Positions 24,968 to 33,322 of a DNA stretch of 36,461 nucleotides are shown here, in pieces. The DNA is from Spirochaetia bacterium (GTDB taxonomy: Bacteria; Spirochaetota; Spirochaetia; B11-G9). The stretch spans positions 1 through 36,461 of the forward strand of contig JAOZPU010000006.1 of the NCBI GenBank assembly GCA_029932585.1. Reading direction: 5' to 3'. A program made the translations under genes and the position numbers. Under the pieces are notes generated by a model that was not told the origin of the DNA, did not search any database, and saw only the letters and a program-made list of their open reading frames with translations. Position 1 is the first letter of the stretch. Each line of letters begins with the position of its first letter.

Positions 24968-26851
24968 TTATTCTGTCTTATCACCTACAGAAGGCTCATG
25001 CTCCATCCCAATAAGAATCTTAATATCATGATCATCCAGAGTTTCTTTATCAACCAGTTCCAGAGCGATCAACTTAAGTTGATCCAAATTCGTAGTTAAT
25101 ATTTTACGGGTCTCTTCTAAAGAACTGTCCAGTATTTTTGATATTTCTTCATCAATTCTCATTGCAGTTTCTTCAGAATAATCTTTGTGACGTGCAATCT
25201 CTTTACCTATAAAAATGGGTTCCTCTTCCTGCCCAAAGGATATAAAATTCAACGAATCAGACATACCCCATTCAGTAACCATACGTCTGGCTATATTGGT
25301 TGCCTGCTGGATATCATTTTGAGTCCCGGTAGTTGTCTCTCCATAAATAATCTCTTCAGCAACATATCCACCCATGGTTATTTTTATTCGATCTAAAAGC
25401 CAACTTTTATTTTTCGAATATGATTCCTTGTCCGGTAAAGATATAGCCATGCCAAGAGCTCTTCCTCTTGGTATAATTGTTACTTTGTGTAGGGGATCAG
25501 TATTTTTAACATGATAATGAAGTAAAGCGTGCCCTGCCTCATGATATGCTGTTGCAGTCTTATCTTCCAAAGAGATAATTTTAGACTTACGGGCTATACC
25601 CATAAGTAATTTATCTCTGGCTTCCTCAAGATGTTCAATACCTACTGTTTTTGAATCTGCCCTGGCTGCAAATAGTGCAGCCTCATTTATTAAATTTGCA
25701 AGATCAGCACCGGACATCCCTGGAGTAGCTTTTGCAATTCTATTTATATTAGTATTTTTATCAAGGGGTATTTTTTTAGCATGTATATTTAATATGGCCT
25801 CACGTTCCCTAACATCCGGTAAATCAACAACAACCTGCCTGTCAAATCTACCAGGTCTTAGTAAAGCGGGATCAAGAACATCCGGCCTGTTTGTAGCGGC
25901 TATAATAATTACGCCAGTTTTAGTATCAAAACCATCCATTTCTACAAGCATCTGGTTTAAAGTCTGCTCCCTTTCATCATTACCACCACCATAACCAGCA
26001 CCTCGGGTTCTCCCTACAGCATCAAGTTCATCAATAAAAAGAATACAAGGAGCATTTTTACGCCCCTGATCAAAAAGATCACGTACTCTGCTGGCACCAA
26101 CACCCACAAACATCTCAACAAAATCTGAACCCGACATATGGAAAAAAGGAACACCGGCTTCACCGGCTACAGCTTTTGCCATTAATGTTTTACCTGTACC
26201 GGGCATACCCACCAAAAGAACCCCTTTGGGAATTTTAGCACCAATATTTGTAAATTTAGTAGGTGTTTTAAGGAATTCAACAACTTCCGTTAATTCATAT
26301 TTTGCTTCATCCTGCCCTGCAACATCAGCAAATGTAATACTTTCCTGCTCCGGGTGATACTTTTTAGCCCGACTTTTTCCAAATGAAAAAGCTTTATTAC
26401 CACCACCCTGAAACTGTCTTAGCATAAACCAGAAAAATCCAACAAACAGAAGCCATGGTAAAAGCTCCAGGACTATCTGTCCAACAGACAGAGCCTTTGC
26501 CCCCCCTGTAATTTTTACACCCTTCTCTCTAAGCTGAATCATTAAGTTGTCATCATAATAGGGTATAATTGTTTTAAAGACTGTGTACTCGCTACTGGTA
26601 GAACCTGATAAGGTCCCCCTTATCTCATTGTTATCAAGAATTTTTACTGCATCTATCTCACCCTGCTCAAGATAAGATAAAAAAACTGAATATGGAATTT
26701 CAACTTCCGATCCATTTTCACTTACCATAAAAAGAAGTACAAACATTACAATTAGAGATAATAAAAAGAAAAGAGCAAATTTATTCTTATTAAAATCAAA
26801 CTTCATATTATCAGGATCTTTATTTTCAGGCGGTTTATTCTGATTACTCAC
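24968..26851 (-). CDS. ftsH: ATP-dependent zinc metalloprotease FtsH
   Basis: 627 residues. Two membrane helices (about 25-43 and 122-144) flank a small periplasmic domain. The AAA+ module has Walker A GMPGTGKT at 215-222, Walker [11 protein letters not shown] near 271-280 and the second-region-of-homology arginines in [13 protein letters not shown]. The zinc protease motif HEAGH is at 437-441. FtsH removes misfolded membrane proteins and selected cytosolic regulators. The start is GTG, supported by TGGAG upstream; it overlaps the end of tilS by 8 bases. Conserved spirochaetal neighbours are tilS and pth. The following envelope protease lipoprotein and phosphorelay make a second quality-control theme in this run. 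Confidence 0.98.
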   Translation of the reverse strand: MSNQNKPPENKDPDNMKFDFNKNKFALFFLLSLIVMFVLLFMVSENGSEVEIPYSVFLSYLEQGEIDAVKILDNNEIRGTLSGSTSSEYTVFKTIIPYYDDNLMIQLREKGVKITGGAKALSVGQIVLELLPWLLFVGFFWFMLRQFQGGGNKAFSFGKSRAKKYHPEQESITFADVAGQDEAKYELTEVVEFLKTPTKFTNIGAKIPKGVLLVGMPGTGKTLMAKAVAGEAGVPFFHMSGSDFVEMFVGVGASRVRDLFDQGRKNAPCILFIDELDAVGRTRGAGYGGGNDEREQTLNQMLVEMDGFDTKTGVIIIAATNRPDVLDPALLRPGRFDRQVVVDLPDVREREAILNIHAKKIPLDKNTNINRIAKATPGMSGADLANLINEAALFAARADSKTVGIEHLEEARDKLLMGIARKSKIISLEDKTATAYHEAGHALLHYHVKNTDPLHKVTIIPRGRALGMAISLPDKESYSKNKSWLLDRIKITMGGYVAEEIIYGETTTGTQNDIQQATNIARRMVTEWGMSDSLNFISFGQEEEPIFIGKEIARHKDYSEETAMRIDEEISKILDSSLEETRKILTTNLDQLKLIALELVDKETLDDHDIKILIGMEHEPSVGDKTE

Positions 26852-28250
26852 TTATGTTCTCCATATAATTAGCACTTATTACAAGATTTACTGTATTTTC
26901 CCTGCAATTTTTATAATTAAAAGCTATCCTGTTACTATAACCAAAGGGCTTGCCAATTACAGCTAAGATTCCCTTTCTATCCTCAATAACAGGTATTTTC
27001 CATCTTTCATCAGGCATTACACCCCAGTCATTAAATAATTTCTTAATGGGTTTAATTCCTTCAGCAAGATTAATACGATCACCGGATATTCTTGATCGCA
27101 CAAGTAACGGAGAAGATAGCTTTTCTCTATTGAACCAGATAACATCTTTTTCAAATTCAGATTTTTCTTCTATTTTAAGATAGAACCCGGGAAAGAGCTC
27201 ATATTCTCCAACAGTTATCACCCTAAGATAACTTTTTTTATCAGAAACGACAACAACTCTTTTCCAAATTAACCGTTCTTTATCTCTTATTAATCTACAG
27301 TTATACCCATCCAGAATAATATTTGATGCTTTTCCAGAGGTATATCCAATAGCATTACTTAAAAATTTATATGGAAGGCGATTAAATGGTTTATTTTCCC
27401 ATATATCCCAGCTTTTGTATATTATTTCAACCTGCAAATATTCAGGTAAATTAATATAATCTGACTTAAAAAACCAGGAATCGCCATTCTCTGTTACATA
27501 AATATCTGGAATTTTATCATTCTCACTTAAAGCAGACCTTATCATATCCATTTTTTCAGAAAATATACCAATAGATTTTTTATATCCAGGGAAAATATCT
27601 TCTATTACAGGAATCAACTTTAATCGTATTTTATTTCTTAAATAGACTGTATCTAAATTTGTTTTATCAATTACGTATGGGATACTATTCAATTTCAAAT
27701 AATCTTTAAGTTCGTTTTTATCTACTTTTAATAATGGACGGATAATAATATCCCGCTTTTCAGGAATGCCTGCTAAACCATAAATGCCTGATCCCTGAAA
27801 AAAACGCATAATAAGGGTTTCTCTCTGATCATCAAGAGTATGCCCCATGGCAATATGAGTGGCATTACTATTTTTTTTAAATTTATCAAGAAAAGAGTAT
27901 CTATATTTTCTTGCAAGATCTTCTATACTTCTCCCAGTTCGAATAGATTCAGATTTAATAAATCCATGCTCAATATTTTCAAATTCAATTTTTATGTTAA
28001 GTGAATTGGTTATACTTTTAACTTGTTGAATCTCATTTGACATCTCTAATTCAGATCTAATACCATGATTAACATACAATGCACTAATAGCAAAGCCTAT
28101 ATCATCTTTTATATCATTAAGAAGCCATAGTAGAGCACTTGAATCCGGACCACCGGAATAAGCAACAAGAATTTTACTTTTATTAGAAATATTATTTTTA
28201 TTTAAGAAAATAATTACTTTTGATTTAAGCGTTTCTACGGTTATACTCAT
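26844..28250 (-). CDS. tilS: tRNA(Ile)-lysidine synthase
   Basis: 468 residues. TilS adds lysine to C34 of the tRNA-Ile that reads AUA, so it is essential in most bacteria. The PP-loop motif SGGPDS is at 32-37 (ILVAYSGGPDSSAL). The catalytic N-terminal domain also carries YVNHGIRS and HTLDDQRETLIMRFFQGSG; the C-terminal part contains the expected SGDRINLAEGIKPIKKLF-like segment. It starts within pth (26-base overlap), suggesting coupled translation. Another in-frame start further in would cut the N-terminal region before the PP-loop, so the first ATG is preferred. Confidence 0.95.
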   Translation of the reverse strand: MSITVETLKSKVIIFLNKNNISNKSKILVAYSGGPDSSALLWLLNDIKDDIGFAISALYVNHGIRSELEMSNEIQQVKSITNSLNIKIEFENIEHGFIKSESIRTGRSIEDLARKYRYSFLDKFKKNSNATHIAMGHTLDDQRETLIMRFFQGSGIYGLAGIPEKRDIIIRPLLKVDKNELKDYLKLNSIPYVIDKTNLDTVYLRNKIRLKLIPVIEDIFPGYKKSIGIFSEKMDMIRSALSENDKIPDIYVTENGDSWFFKSDYINLPEYLQVEIIYKSWDIWENKPFNRLPYKFLSNAIGYTSGKASNIILDGYNCRLIRDKERLIWKRVVVVSDKKSYLRVITVGEYELFPGFYLKIEEKSEFEKDVIWFNREKLSSPLLVRSRISGDRINLAEGIKPIKKLFNDWGVMPDERWKIPVIEDRKGILAVIGKPFGYSNRIAFNYKNCRENTVNLVISANYMENISE

Positions 28251-28794
28251 TCATAACTCTCGCAACATTGATAGTAAGTAAGGAAACAGCAGCATTGGAA
28301 GCTCTTTCTATACCTTTTTTAAAATTAGCTAACTCAAAATCTTCAGGCTTTCCCAGAACATGGGATATTACTGCTTCTCCGGAAAGAGGCCTTGCTATAC
28401 CAACATATACCCGTACAAACTCTTTGGAACCAAAACCTTCAATTATTGATTTAATACCATTATGACCAGAATTTGAACCTTTGTTTTTAATTCTGCATTC
28501 ACCAGCAGCTAAATCCATATTATCACAAATAACCACTAAGGAATTATCCAAACTAAAATATTTATTTGGAATATGATTAAAAACAAAACCTGATCTGTTC
28601 ATGAAAGTCATAGGTTTTATCAGAACAATCTCTTTATCCTGATAGTATCCCCTGGCAATTAGGTAATTTTTAAAAAAAGGTTTCTTAAATTTCAATGACA
28701 GTTTATTGGCCATTGTATCAATAACCATGAAACCAGCATTATGTCTGGTTTCATGATATTCTGCTCCTGGATTGCCTAAACCAATAAATAACAA
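28225..28794 (-). CDS. pth: Peptidyl-tRNA hydrolase
   Basis: 189 residues, usual length. Releases peptides from peptidyl-tRNA left by drop-off. GLGNPGAEYHETRHNAG covers residues 5-21 with the catalytic His 18 in the TRHNAG motif. The second conserved block is ICDNMDLAAGECRIKNKG followed by SGHNGIKSI. The start is TTG at 28794, right at GLGNPG, because no upstream ATG gives a proper N-terminus; the site lies 7 bases after the rplY stop and is probably coupled. The rplY-pth pairing is common. Confidence 0.96.
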   Translation of the reverse strand: MLFIGLGNPGAEYHETRHNAGFMVIDTMANKLSLKFKKPFFKNYLIARGYYQDKEIVLIKPMTFMNRSGFVFNHIPNKYFSLDNSLVVICDNMDLAAGECRIKNKGSNSGHNGIKSIIEGFGSKEFVRVYVGIARPLSGEAVISHVLGKPEDFELANFKKGIERASNAAVSLLTINVARVMNEYNRRNA

Positions 28795-28801
28795 TTATTT
28801 G

Positions 28802-29431
28802 CTATTCTTCAGTCTCTTCATCAGTTTCAGCTTCTGCTTCTTCACCTTCTTCTAACTCTTCGTCAACCTCAGGTTCTTCTTCAGCCTTAACAGTAGTAAC
28901 ACTAACAACAGATTGTTCCATAAAATTAAGTATTTTCACAGCATCAGAAACTTCCAAATCACTTACATGTATAGATGCCCCAAGCTGCAGCTCAGTAATA
29001 TCTATAGTAATATTTAACGGAATATCTTTTGGAAAACATTCAATATCAATTTCATGTAAACGCTGTTCCAGAAGTCCACCTTCCTTAACACCCACAGAAG
29101 TACCGGTTAAAATGACAGGTATTCTGGTTTTAAGAACTTTACCACGTTCAACTTCAAAAAAATCAAGATGTGTTATCTGACCCTTCATCATATTTTCCTG
29201 TGAGTCTTTTACAAGAACCTCATATTCCTTACTATCAACATTAATAGTAATTAGAGTATTTTCAGAAACAACATGAAATTTCGAATCAAATTCAGTTGCG
29301 CTAACTGATATATGAACAGGCTTATTATGCCCATAAATTACAGCTGGTATTTTACCTTCTTTTCTTAAACGACCCGTAGGACCTTTTTTAAACGAATTAC
29401 GTTCATACCCTACAAGAGTATTCTGCTCCAT
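28802..29431 (-). CDS. rplY: Large-subunit ribosomal protein bL25, CTC form
   Basis: The chosen start is the ATG of MEQNTLVGYERN at 29431, because AAGGAG lies just before it; the ORF-track start 30 bases earlier lacks a site. The 209-residue product has the N-terminal 5S rRNA-binding L25 domain (about 1-95: RKEGKIPAVIYGHNKPVHIS) and the C-terminal TL5/CTC beta domain (about 96-185), then an acidic Glu-rich tail. The two-domain form was first known as the general stress protein CTC. A tRNA-Gln gene lies 34 bases upstream and pth 7 bases downstream, suggesting one transcript. Confidence 0.95.
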   Translation of the reverse strand: MEQNTLVGYERNSFKKGPTGRLRKEGKIPAVIYGHNKPVHISVSATEFDSKFHVVSENTLITINVDSKEYEVLVKDSQENMMKGQITHLDFFEVERGKVLKTRIPVILTGTSVGVKEGGLLEQRLHEIDIECFPKDIPLNITIDITELQLGASIHVSDLEVSDAVKILNFMEQSVVSVTTVKAEEEPEVDEELEEGEEAEAETDEETEE

Positions 29432-29464
29432 AGAAATGCTCCTTAAATTAACAAAAATCAAATA

Positions 29465-29536
29465 CTGGGGCGGTAGGATTCGAACCTACGATACCGGCAC
29501 CAAAAACCGGTGGCTTAACCACTTGCCGACGCCCCA
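29465..29536 (-). tRNA. tRNA-Gln (anticodon TTG)
   Basis: Minus strand, 72 bases without encoded CCA. Acceptor TGGGGCG pairs with CGCCCCA; D-arm GGC/GCC; anticodon stem CCGGT/GCCGG with loop TTTTGGT, so anticodon TTG reads CAA. T-arm GTAGG-TTCGAAT-CCTAC. U1-A72 is typical of tRNA-Gln. It lies between spoVG and rplY. Confidence 0.96.
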
Positions 29537-29585
29537 AAGCATACAAATTTATAACTCCCCTCTGTAAAGGGATGCTAGTCTGAGT

Positions 29586-29613
29586 ATTATACTTTTTTTT
29601 AAATTAAAGTCTA
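29586..29613 (-). promoter_or_regulatory. Promoter for tRNA-Gln-rplY-pth
   Basis: Minus strand: TAGACT, 16-base spacer, perfect TATAAT. The predicted start is about 43 bases before the mature tRNA 5' end. The rest of the roughly 170-base spacer between spoVG and the tRNA is AT-rich with no ORF or clear terminator. Confidence 0.55.
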
Positions 29614-29707
29614 TAGGTTAACAGTAAATCCCATACATGAAATTCTTATTCATTCCATATGAAAATTTGCTCAAACTAACAGCTATAATAAAAATATATT
29701 ATATTGT

Positions 29708-29998
29708 TCAGCTTATATCTTTTTTATGCAGATTATCACTATCTACGGGTTCTTTTTCATATGCACTTAATATATCACTTTGAAGTTTGGATCTAAAGTC
29801 AGAATTAATGGGATGAGCAACATCTTTATATTCACCAGTTTTAGTTTTACGACTTGGCATTGCGATAAAAGCACCATTTTTCCCCTCGATTACCTTAATG
29901 TTATGGACAACAAAACAATCATCGAAGGTAACAGTCACATAAGCCTTCAGTTTTCCATCTGCCCCTACCTGCCTAATTCTAATGTCAGTAATCTTCAT
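29708..29998 (-). CDS. spoVG: SpoVG family regulatory protein
   Basis: 96 residues with the complete SpoVG core: [40 protein letters not shown], and [21 protein letters not shown]. In spirochaetes such as Borrelia, SpoVG binds DNA and RNA and acts as a regulator; in Bacillus it influences septation and sporulation. The C-terminal helix and a short charged tail make up the DNA-binding part. GGAGGG precedes the ATG, so translation is probably strong. It lies 24 bases after ispE, the same neighbour order as in many bacteria. Confidence 0.97.
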   Translation of the reverse strand: MKITDIRIRQVGADGKLKAYVTVTFDDCFVVHNIKVIEGKNGAFIAMPSRKTKTGEYKDVAHPINSDFRSKLQSDILSAYEKEPVDSDNLHKKDIS

Positions 29999-30022
29999 AT
30001 TCCCTCCAGGATGTATTAGCTT

Positions 30023-30907
30023 TTAAGCTGTCGGGTAATTGTAAACCGGCTCTGGTCTGTTCGCAAGCATTTTTACTTTATGTGTTATTATATTACTATT
30101 TTTTAATACTTTTTGAGCTCCATCAGCCCTGGAGACATCCCTAAAAACTCCAAAAACTGAAGAACCTGTACCAGTAATGGATGAATAGACAGATCCATTT
30201 TTATTAAATAAATTTATAATTTCTTCATAGATTGGGTACTTCTTATATAAATAAGGCGTAAATGAATTAAAAAACGGCCATAATGAAGGATCTGATTTTA
30301 AATAACTATCTGTTATGTCTCCTAATGATAATGACTTATTATTGTTTTCTTCAATATTTAGCAAATTAAATATTTCTCTGGTACTACTATGAAAACCTGT
30401 ATCACTTATAAGCAGATAAAGATCCTCCCGGGTTGGTAGGTTTGTTAATATTTCTCCTCGTCCTTCAGCAATAGAAGTTGGTCCTTCTAAAAAAAAAGGT
30501 ATATCACTACCCAGTTCCAGGGCACCTACTTTTAAATCTTCTTTACTATTACCCAGGTTTAATAAAGAATTAACCCCTATAAGTGTGGCCGCAGCATTAC
30601 TGGAGCCTCCTCCAAGACCTGCCCCCTGGGGTATATTCTTAATGCAATTTATTCTAAAACCACTTTTAATATTATGTCTTTTCCTTAACCAGACAATTGC
30701 TTTATATATTAAATTATCTTCCATTGGACAGTCAAAATTACCATTGAGTAAAATTTCATCATTTTTAATAATTTTTATACTTATTTCATCATATAACGAA
30801 ACCATTTGGAATAGAGATATAAGATTGTGGTATCCATCTTTTCGTTTTGAAGTAATTTGTAAATGTAGATTAATTTTAGCCGGGGAAAGTATTTTAAGCT
30901 GTTCCAT
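30023..30907 (-). CDS. ispE: 4-diphosphocytidyl-2-C-methyl-D-erythritol kinase
   Basis: GHMP kinase of the MEP pathway that phosphorylates CDP-ME. The start is set at the ATG of MEQLKILSPAKINLHL; the upstream GTG offered by the ORF track overlaps the AAGGAG ribosome site itself, so it is rejected. The product is 294 residues. SPAKINLHLQITSKRKDGYH is the N-terminal substrate region, IPQGAGLGGGSSNAAA is the GHMP ATP-binding motif near 90, and ITGTGSSVFGVF is motif 3. spoVG follows. A divergent CheX-like gene lies upstream. Confidence 0.97.
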   Translation of the reverse strand: MEQLKILSPAKINLHLQITSKRKDGYHNLISLFQMVSLYDEISIKIIKNDEILLNGNFDCPMEDNLIYKAIVWLRKRHNIKSGFRINCIKNIPQGAGLGGGSSNAAATLIGVNSLLNLGNSKEDLKVGALELGSDIPFFLEGPTSIAEGRGEILTNLPTREDLYLLISDTGFHSSTREIFNLLNIEENNNKSLSLGDITDSYLKSDPSLWPFFNSFTPYLYKKYPIYEEIINLFNKNGSVYSSITGTGSSVFGVFRDVSRADGAQKVLKNSNIITHKVKMLANRPEPVYNYPTA

Positions 30908-30962
30908 AAAAACCACTCCTTAGGATTCATTAGGATTTTTTTATTTTTTTGCTTGCTATCAT

Positions 30963-30991
30963 TTGACAGCATGAAATTACTTTTCTATAAT
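30963..30991 (+). promoter_or_regulatory. Full-consensus promoter of the CheX-like gene
   Basis: Perfect TTGACA, 17-base spacer and perfect TATAAT. The -10 ends 7 bases before the ATG, so the expected start falls on the initiating A or one base before it, and no ribosome site can exist. It is the strongest promoter match in the window. Confidence 0.8.
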
Positions 30992-30998
30992 AATTCTT

Positions 30999-31466
30999 AT
31001 GAACCTCAATAATCTAGATCTATTTATCAAAGCAGCCGAAGAAATTTTTATTGAAATTGGCTTTTCAAATCTTAAAATTGAAGATTGTACAGATAAAAAT
31101 AAAAAATATGATATTATTGCAAATATTGGAATTACAGGGGAAATATCAGGTTTTCTCCTTATTCAATCTGACATTAATAGCAGCATGATGTTTATTAATA
31201 AAATGCTTTCAAACATGGGTATGGAAGCAGAAGAATCTGACTTTGGACAATTTCATAAAGAAGCTTTCGGAGAAATTCTGAATCAAATATCAGGTAGAGC
31301 TGTAATGCTGTTGGAAACACAAGGAATTAATAGTGATATCACTCCTCCTACCATTTTAAGAGGTTCCAATATATCTCTGGGAACTTATGATGCTGCACAA
31401 ATACTTCACAAAACAATAAAAGGAAGTTTTGGGTACTTTAATCTTTTAGTAGGAGCAAAAGAATAA
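30999..31466 (+). CDS. CheX-like phosphatase domain protein
   Basis: 155 residues covering the whole CheX fold: N-terminal helix NNLDLFIKAAEEIF, beta strands around GEISGFLLIQSD, and the active-site helix FGEILNQISGRAV with E92 and N95 in the ExxN spacing used by CheC/CheX phosphatases to attack phospho-CheY. It closes with ITPPTILRG and a final strand pair. CheX removes phosphate from CheY; here no chemotaxis genes are near, so its receiver partner may be one of the many REC proteins in the genome, perhaps those of the adjacent phosphorelay run. The transcript appears leaderless. Single-domain only. Confidence 0.87.
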   Translation: MNLNNLDLFIKAAEEIFIEIGFSNLKIEDCTDKNKKYDIIANIGITGEISGFLLIQSDINSSMMFINKMLSNMGMEAEESDFGQFHKEAFGEILNQISGRAVMLLETQGINSDITPPTILRGSNISLGTYDAAQILHKTIKGSFGYFNLLVGAKE

Positions 31467-31477
31467 TTCAAATTTGT

Positions 31478-31506
31478 TTGACAATTAAAATAAGTGTTAA
31501 TATTAT
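31478..31506 (+). promoter_or_regulatory. Promoter of the acidic protein gene
   Basis: Perfect TTGACA, 17-base spacer, TATTAT. The predicted start is near 31513, about 37 bases before the preferred ATG at 31550; the earlier in-frame ATG would lie only a few bases from +1 without a ribosome site. Confidence 0.68.
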
Positions 31507-31549
31507 AGAATGAAATTGTATGGCGACTTTTGTAAGAGGTGTACAAAGA

Positions 31550-31795
31550 ATGGATGAAGAAGATTTTTATGATGATAATTTTGATGACTATGAAAGTGAA
31601 TTTGAGGATAAATACTCCGAAGTAGAAGATGACCTCCTTGATGATGAATATGATGATAGTAATGAAGATGATGATGATGATGATGACGACGACGATGACT
31701 ATGACGAAAACTTTGATCCTGAAGAGGAAGATTTAATGGATGAGGATGATCTGGATTATGATGATGGCCTTGATTATGATGACTTTGACGATTGA
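31550..31795 (+). CDS. Extremely acidic small protein of unknown function
   Basis: The start is set at 31550 because AGAGGTG lies 8 bases before that ATG. The 81-residue product contains 38 Asp and 14 Glu, with one Lys and no Arg, so nearly two thirds of residues are acidic. Tyr and Phe are scattered at regular places, and a run of 11 consecutive Asp lies in the middle. It should be disordered and strongly negatively charged, with no signal peptide. It resembles acidic tails of chaperones and DNA-mimic proteins in composition only. It does not look like RNA polymerase delta, which has a folded N-terminal domain. Its stop lies inside the convergent rsfS coding region, overlapping it by 22 bases. 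Confidence 0.68.
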   Translation: MDEEDFYDDNFDDYESEFEDKYSEVEDDLLDDEYDDSNEDDDDDDDDDDDYDENFDPEEEDLMDEDDLDYDDGLDYDDFDD

Positions 31796-32145
31796 AAAAC
31801 TATATTACCAGAAAACCACAATTTTTCAAGATTATAAAAATCACGCATTTCTGAATTCATCAAATGAATAACATATGAACCACAATCAATAAGCTCCCAA
31901 CCATCATCTGCTATTTGCTTATGACGCATTAAAATATCAATAGAGTTATCACTAAGCATCTCTTTTAATTGTTTTACAAGCCCTTTAAGATGCCCCATAC
32001 TGCTTATTGTTGCAATTATCATATAATCAGTCCAGCTGCTCTGATCTTTTATGTCAATAACCAGAACATCGCCACCATTATGCTCATCTATAAAATTCCC
32101 AATCGAAACTGCAACATTATCACTACTCTTTACAATATCTACCAT
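31774..32145 (-). CDS. rsfS: Ribosomal silencing factor RsfS
   Basis: Start chosen at the ATG of MVDIVKSSDN at 32145, preceded by GGAAGGA at good spacing; the ORF-track TTG upstream has no site. The product is 123 residues. The RsfS core is visible: VLVIDIKDQSSWTDYMIIATISS near 27-49 and DDGWELIDCGSYVIHLMNSEMRDFYNLEKLW, the standard C-terminal block. RsfS binds bL14 and blocks subunit joining in starvation. It starts inside the LCP gene (23-base overlap) and ends overlapping the acidic gene. It closes the rplU-obg-nadD-yqeK-LCP-rsfS run, typical of bacteria. Confidence 0.94.
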   Translation of the reverse strand: MVDIVKSSDNVAVSIGNFIDEHNGGDVLVIDIKDQSSWTDYMIIATISSMGHLKGLVKQLKEMLSDNSIDILMRHKQIADDGWELIDCGSYVIHLMNSEMRDFYNLEKLWFSGNIVFQSSKSS

Positions 32146-33313
32146 CAAAATCCTTCCCAAGTATAATTATTATCTCTGAATTGTTTGTATTTAAATTATT
32201 TTCAAAATATATGTCCGGTTCATACGAAATATCTTTACATAGAATTATATCAGATACCTTTTCGGCAATAGTACGATCACCATTCCAACTAATTACTACA
32301 GTAGTATCTCTTACCTCTTTCTCATAGTTGGCAACTCTTGCTACATCATAACCAAAACTTTTATAAACCTGTGCAGTACGACTGGCTAGTCCTGATTGAT
32401 CTGTAGCATTAAGTATTTCAATAGTGACATTCAATTCGTCAGCACTAATTACTTCTGTATTAGCCAAAGAAGTAATTGTCTGCTGTACAGTTTCCCTAAG
32501 TAGTTTCCCTTCATAATGGGGAAACAACAGGTTTTTCTCTCCAACTAAACGAGTGTTTCCCAATACTCGTTGAAATACTAATCTCTCTATATCCAGATTG
32601 GTAAAAAGATTAAAAAATGAAATAAAAGCATCTTTTTTTAGGTTTGTATTTATATAGGAATTTAAATAAGTTAAAAATTCCTTTGATTTTAAAAATTCTA
32701 TGTGAGCGCTAAACTGATGAAACAAAGATTGAAGAACTTTTTGTCTTCTACTTATATGCTCTATTACTGATAATGAATCATCCTGATATTGCAAATAAGA
32801 AACAGTCTTAGAACCATCTACAACAAGATTTCCTGATGGTAGTAGAACAAGATTATCTTTATCTAATAATTCAACTGGATTAGCAATAAAAAGATCAACT
32901 CCTTCATATAAATCAACAATTTTTGAAAAATTATCTAAATTTATTGATAGGTAATAAGGAATATCAGTATTTAAAATTTTTGAAACTTTTTCTGTATAAA
33001 TGGTAGGATTTTCTTCTTCAAAAAGGACATCTATTCTATCCATTTTTTTTAGTTTATTTATAATTGAACCCATATTACCTGGGATATCAAACAGGGATCC
33101 CTTTCCTGTATTACTGTTATACATAAATAATTCTGAGAATATTAATTCACCTTTATTATGAACTAAAATAAGTGTATTAATGTCTTTCCCCACCTCAATA
33201 TCACTTGTAATTCGATCTGTTTTTAATTTTGTATATAACAACCCTGTACTTGCAGAAATTATTATGACTATTAGCGAAATGATCAATATATCTACAGTTT
33301 TTTTTCTTCTCAA
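32123..33313 (-). CDS. LytR-CpsA-Psr domain protein with LytR_C domain and degenerate active site
   Basis: 396 residues. One membrane helix near 8-26 (ILIISLIVIIISASTGLLY) anchors an extracytoplasmic domain. The LCP-like region spans about 45-260: FDIPGNMGSI, DIPYYLSINLDNFSKIVDLYEGVDLFI, and HISRRQKVLQSL. A LytR_C domain follows at about 295-385 (VTIEILNATDQSGLASRTAQVY). Active LCP enzymes have a PRD-type motif and Arg-rich segment for pyrophosphate; here IPGNMG and YLQYQDD stand in those places, though RRQ is kept, so transfer activity is doubtful. TTG start with AAGGA upstream. yqeK-LCP-rsfS order is widespread. Confidence 0.84.
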   Translation of the reverse strand: MRRKKTVDILIISLIVIIISASTGLLYTKLKTDRITSDIEVGKDINTLILVHNKGELIFSELFMYNSNTGKGSLFDIPGNMGSIINKLKKMDRIDVLFEEENPTIYTEKVSKILNTDIPYYLSINLDNFSKIVDLYEGVDLFIANPVELLDKDNLVLLPSGNLVVDGSKTVSYLQYQDDSLSVIEHISRRQKVLQSLFHQFSAHIEFLKSKEFLTYLNSYINTNLKKDAFISFFNLFTNLDIERLVFQRVLGNTRLVGEKNLLFPHYEGKLLRETVQQTITSLANTEVISADELNVTIEILNATDQSGLASRTAQVYKSFGYDVARVANYEKEVRDTTVVISWNGDRTIAEKVSDIILCKDISYEPDIYFENNLNTNNSEIIIILGKDFDGRYCKE

Positions 33314-33322
33314 AATATATCC

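Noticed and set aside
1322-26851. A sigma-E style RseP-HtrA regulatory pathway
   Set aside because: RseP and HtrA are 20 kb apart and no sigma or anti-sigma gene is visible in the window.
30908-30916. GTG start upstream of ispE
   Set aside because: The codon overlaps the AAGGAG ribosome site of the following ATG.
31520-31549. Earlier ATG (MATFVRG...) for the acidic protein
   Set aside because: It lies only a few bases after the predicted transcription start and has no ribosome site, while the ATG at 31550 has AGAGGTG at good spacing.
31550-31795. RNA polymerase delta subunit
   Set aside because: Composition of the tail is similar, but the folded N-terminal domain of delta is missing.
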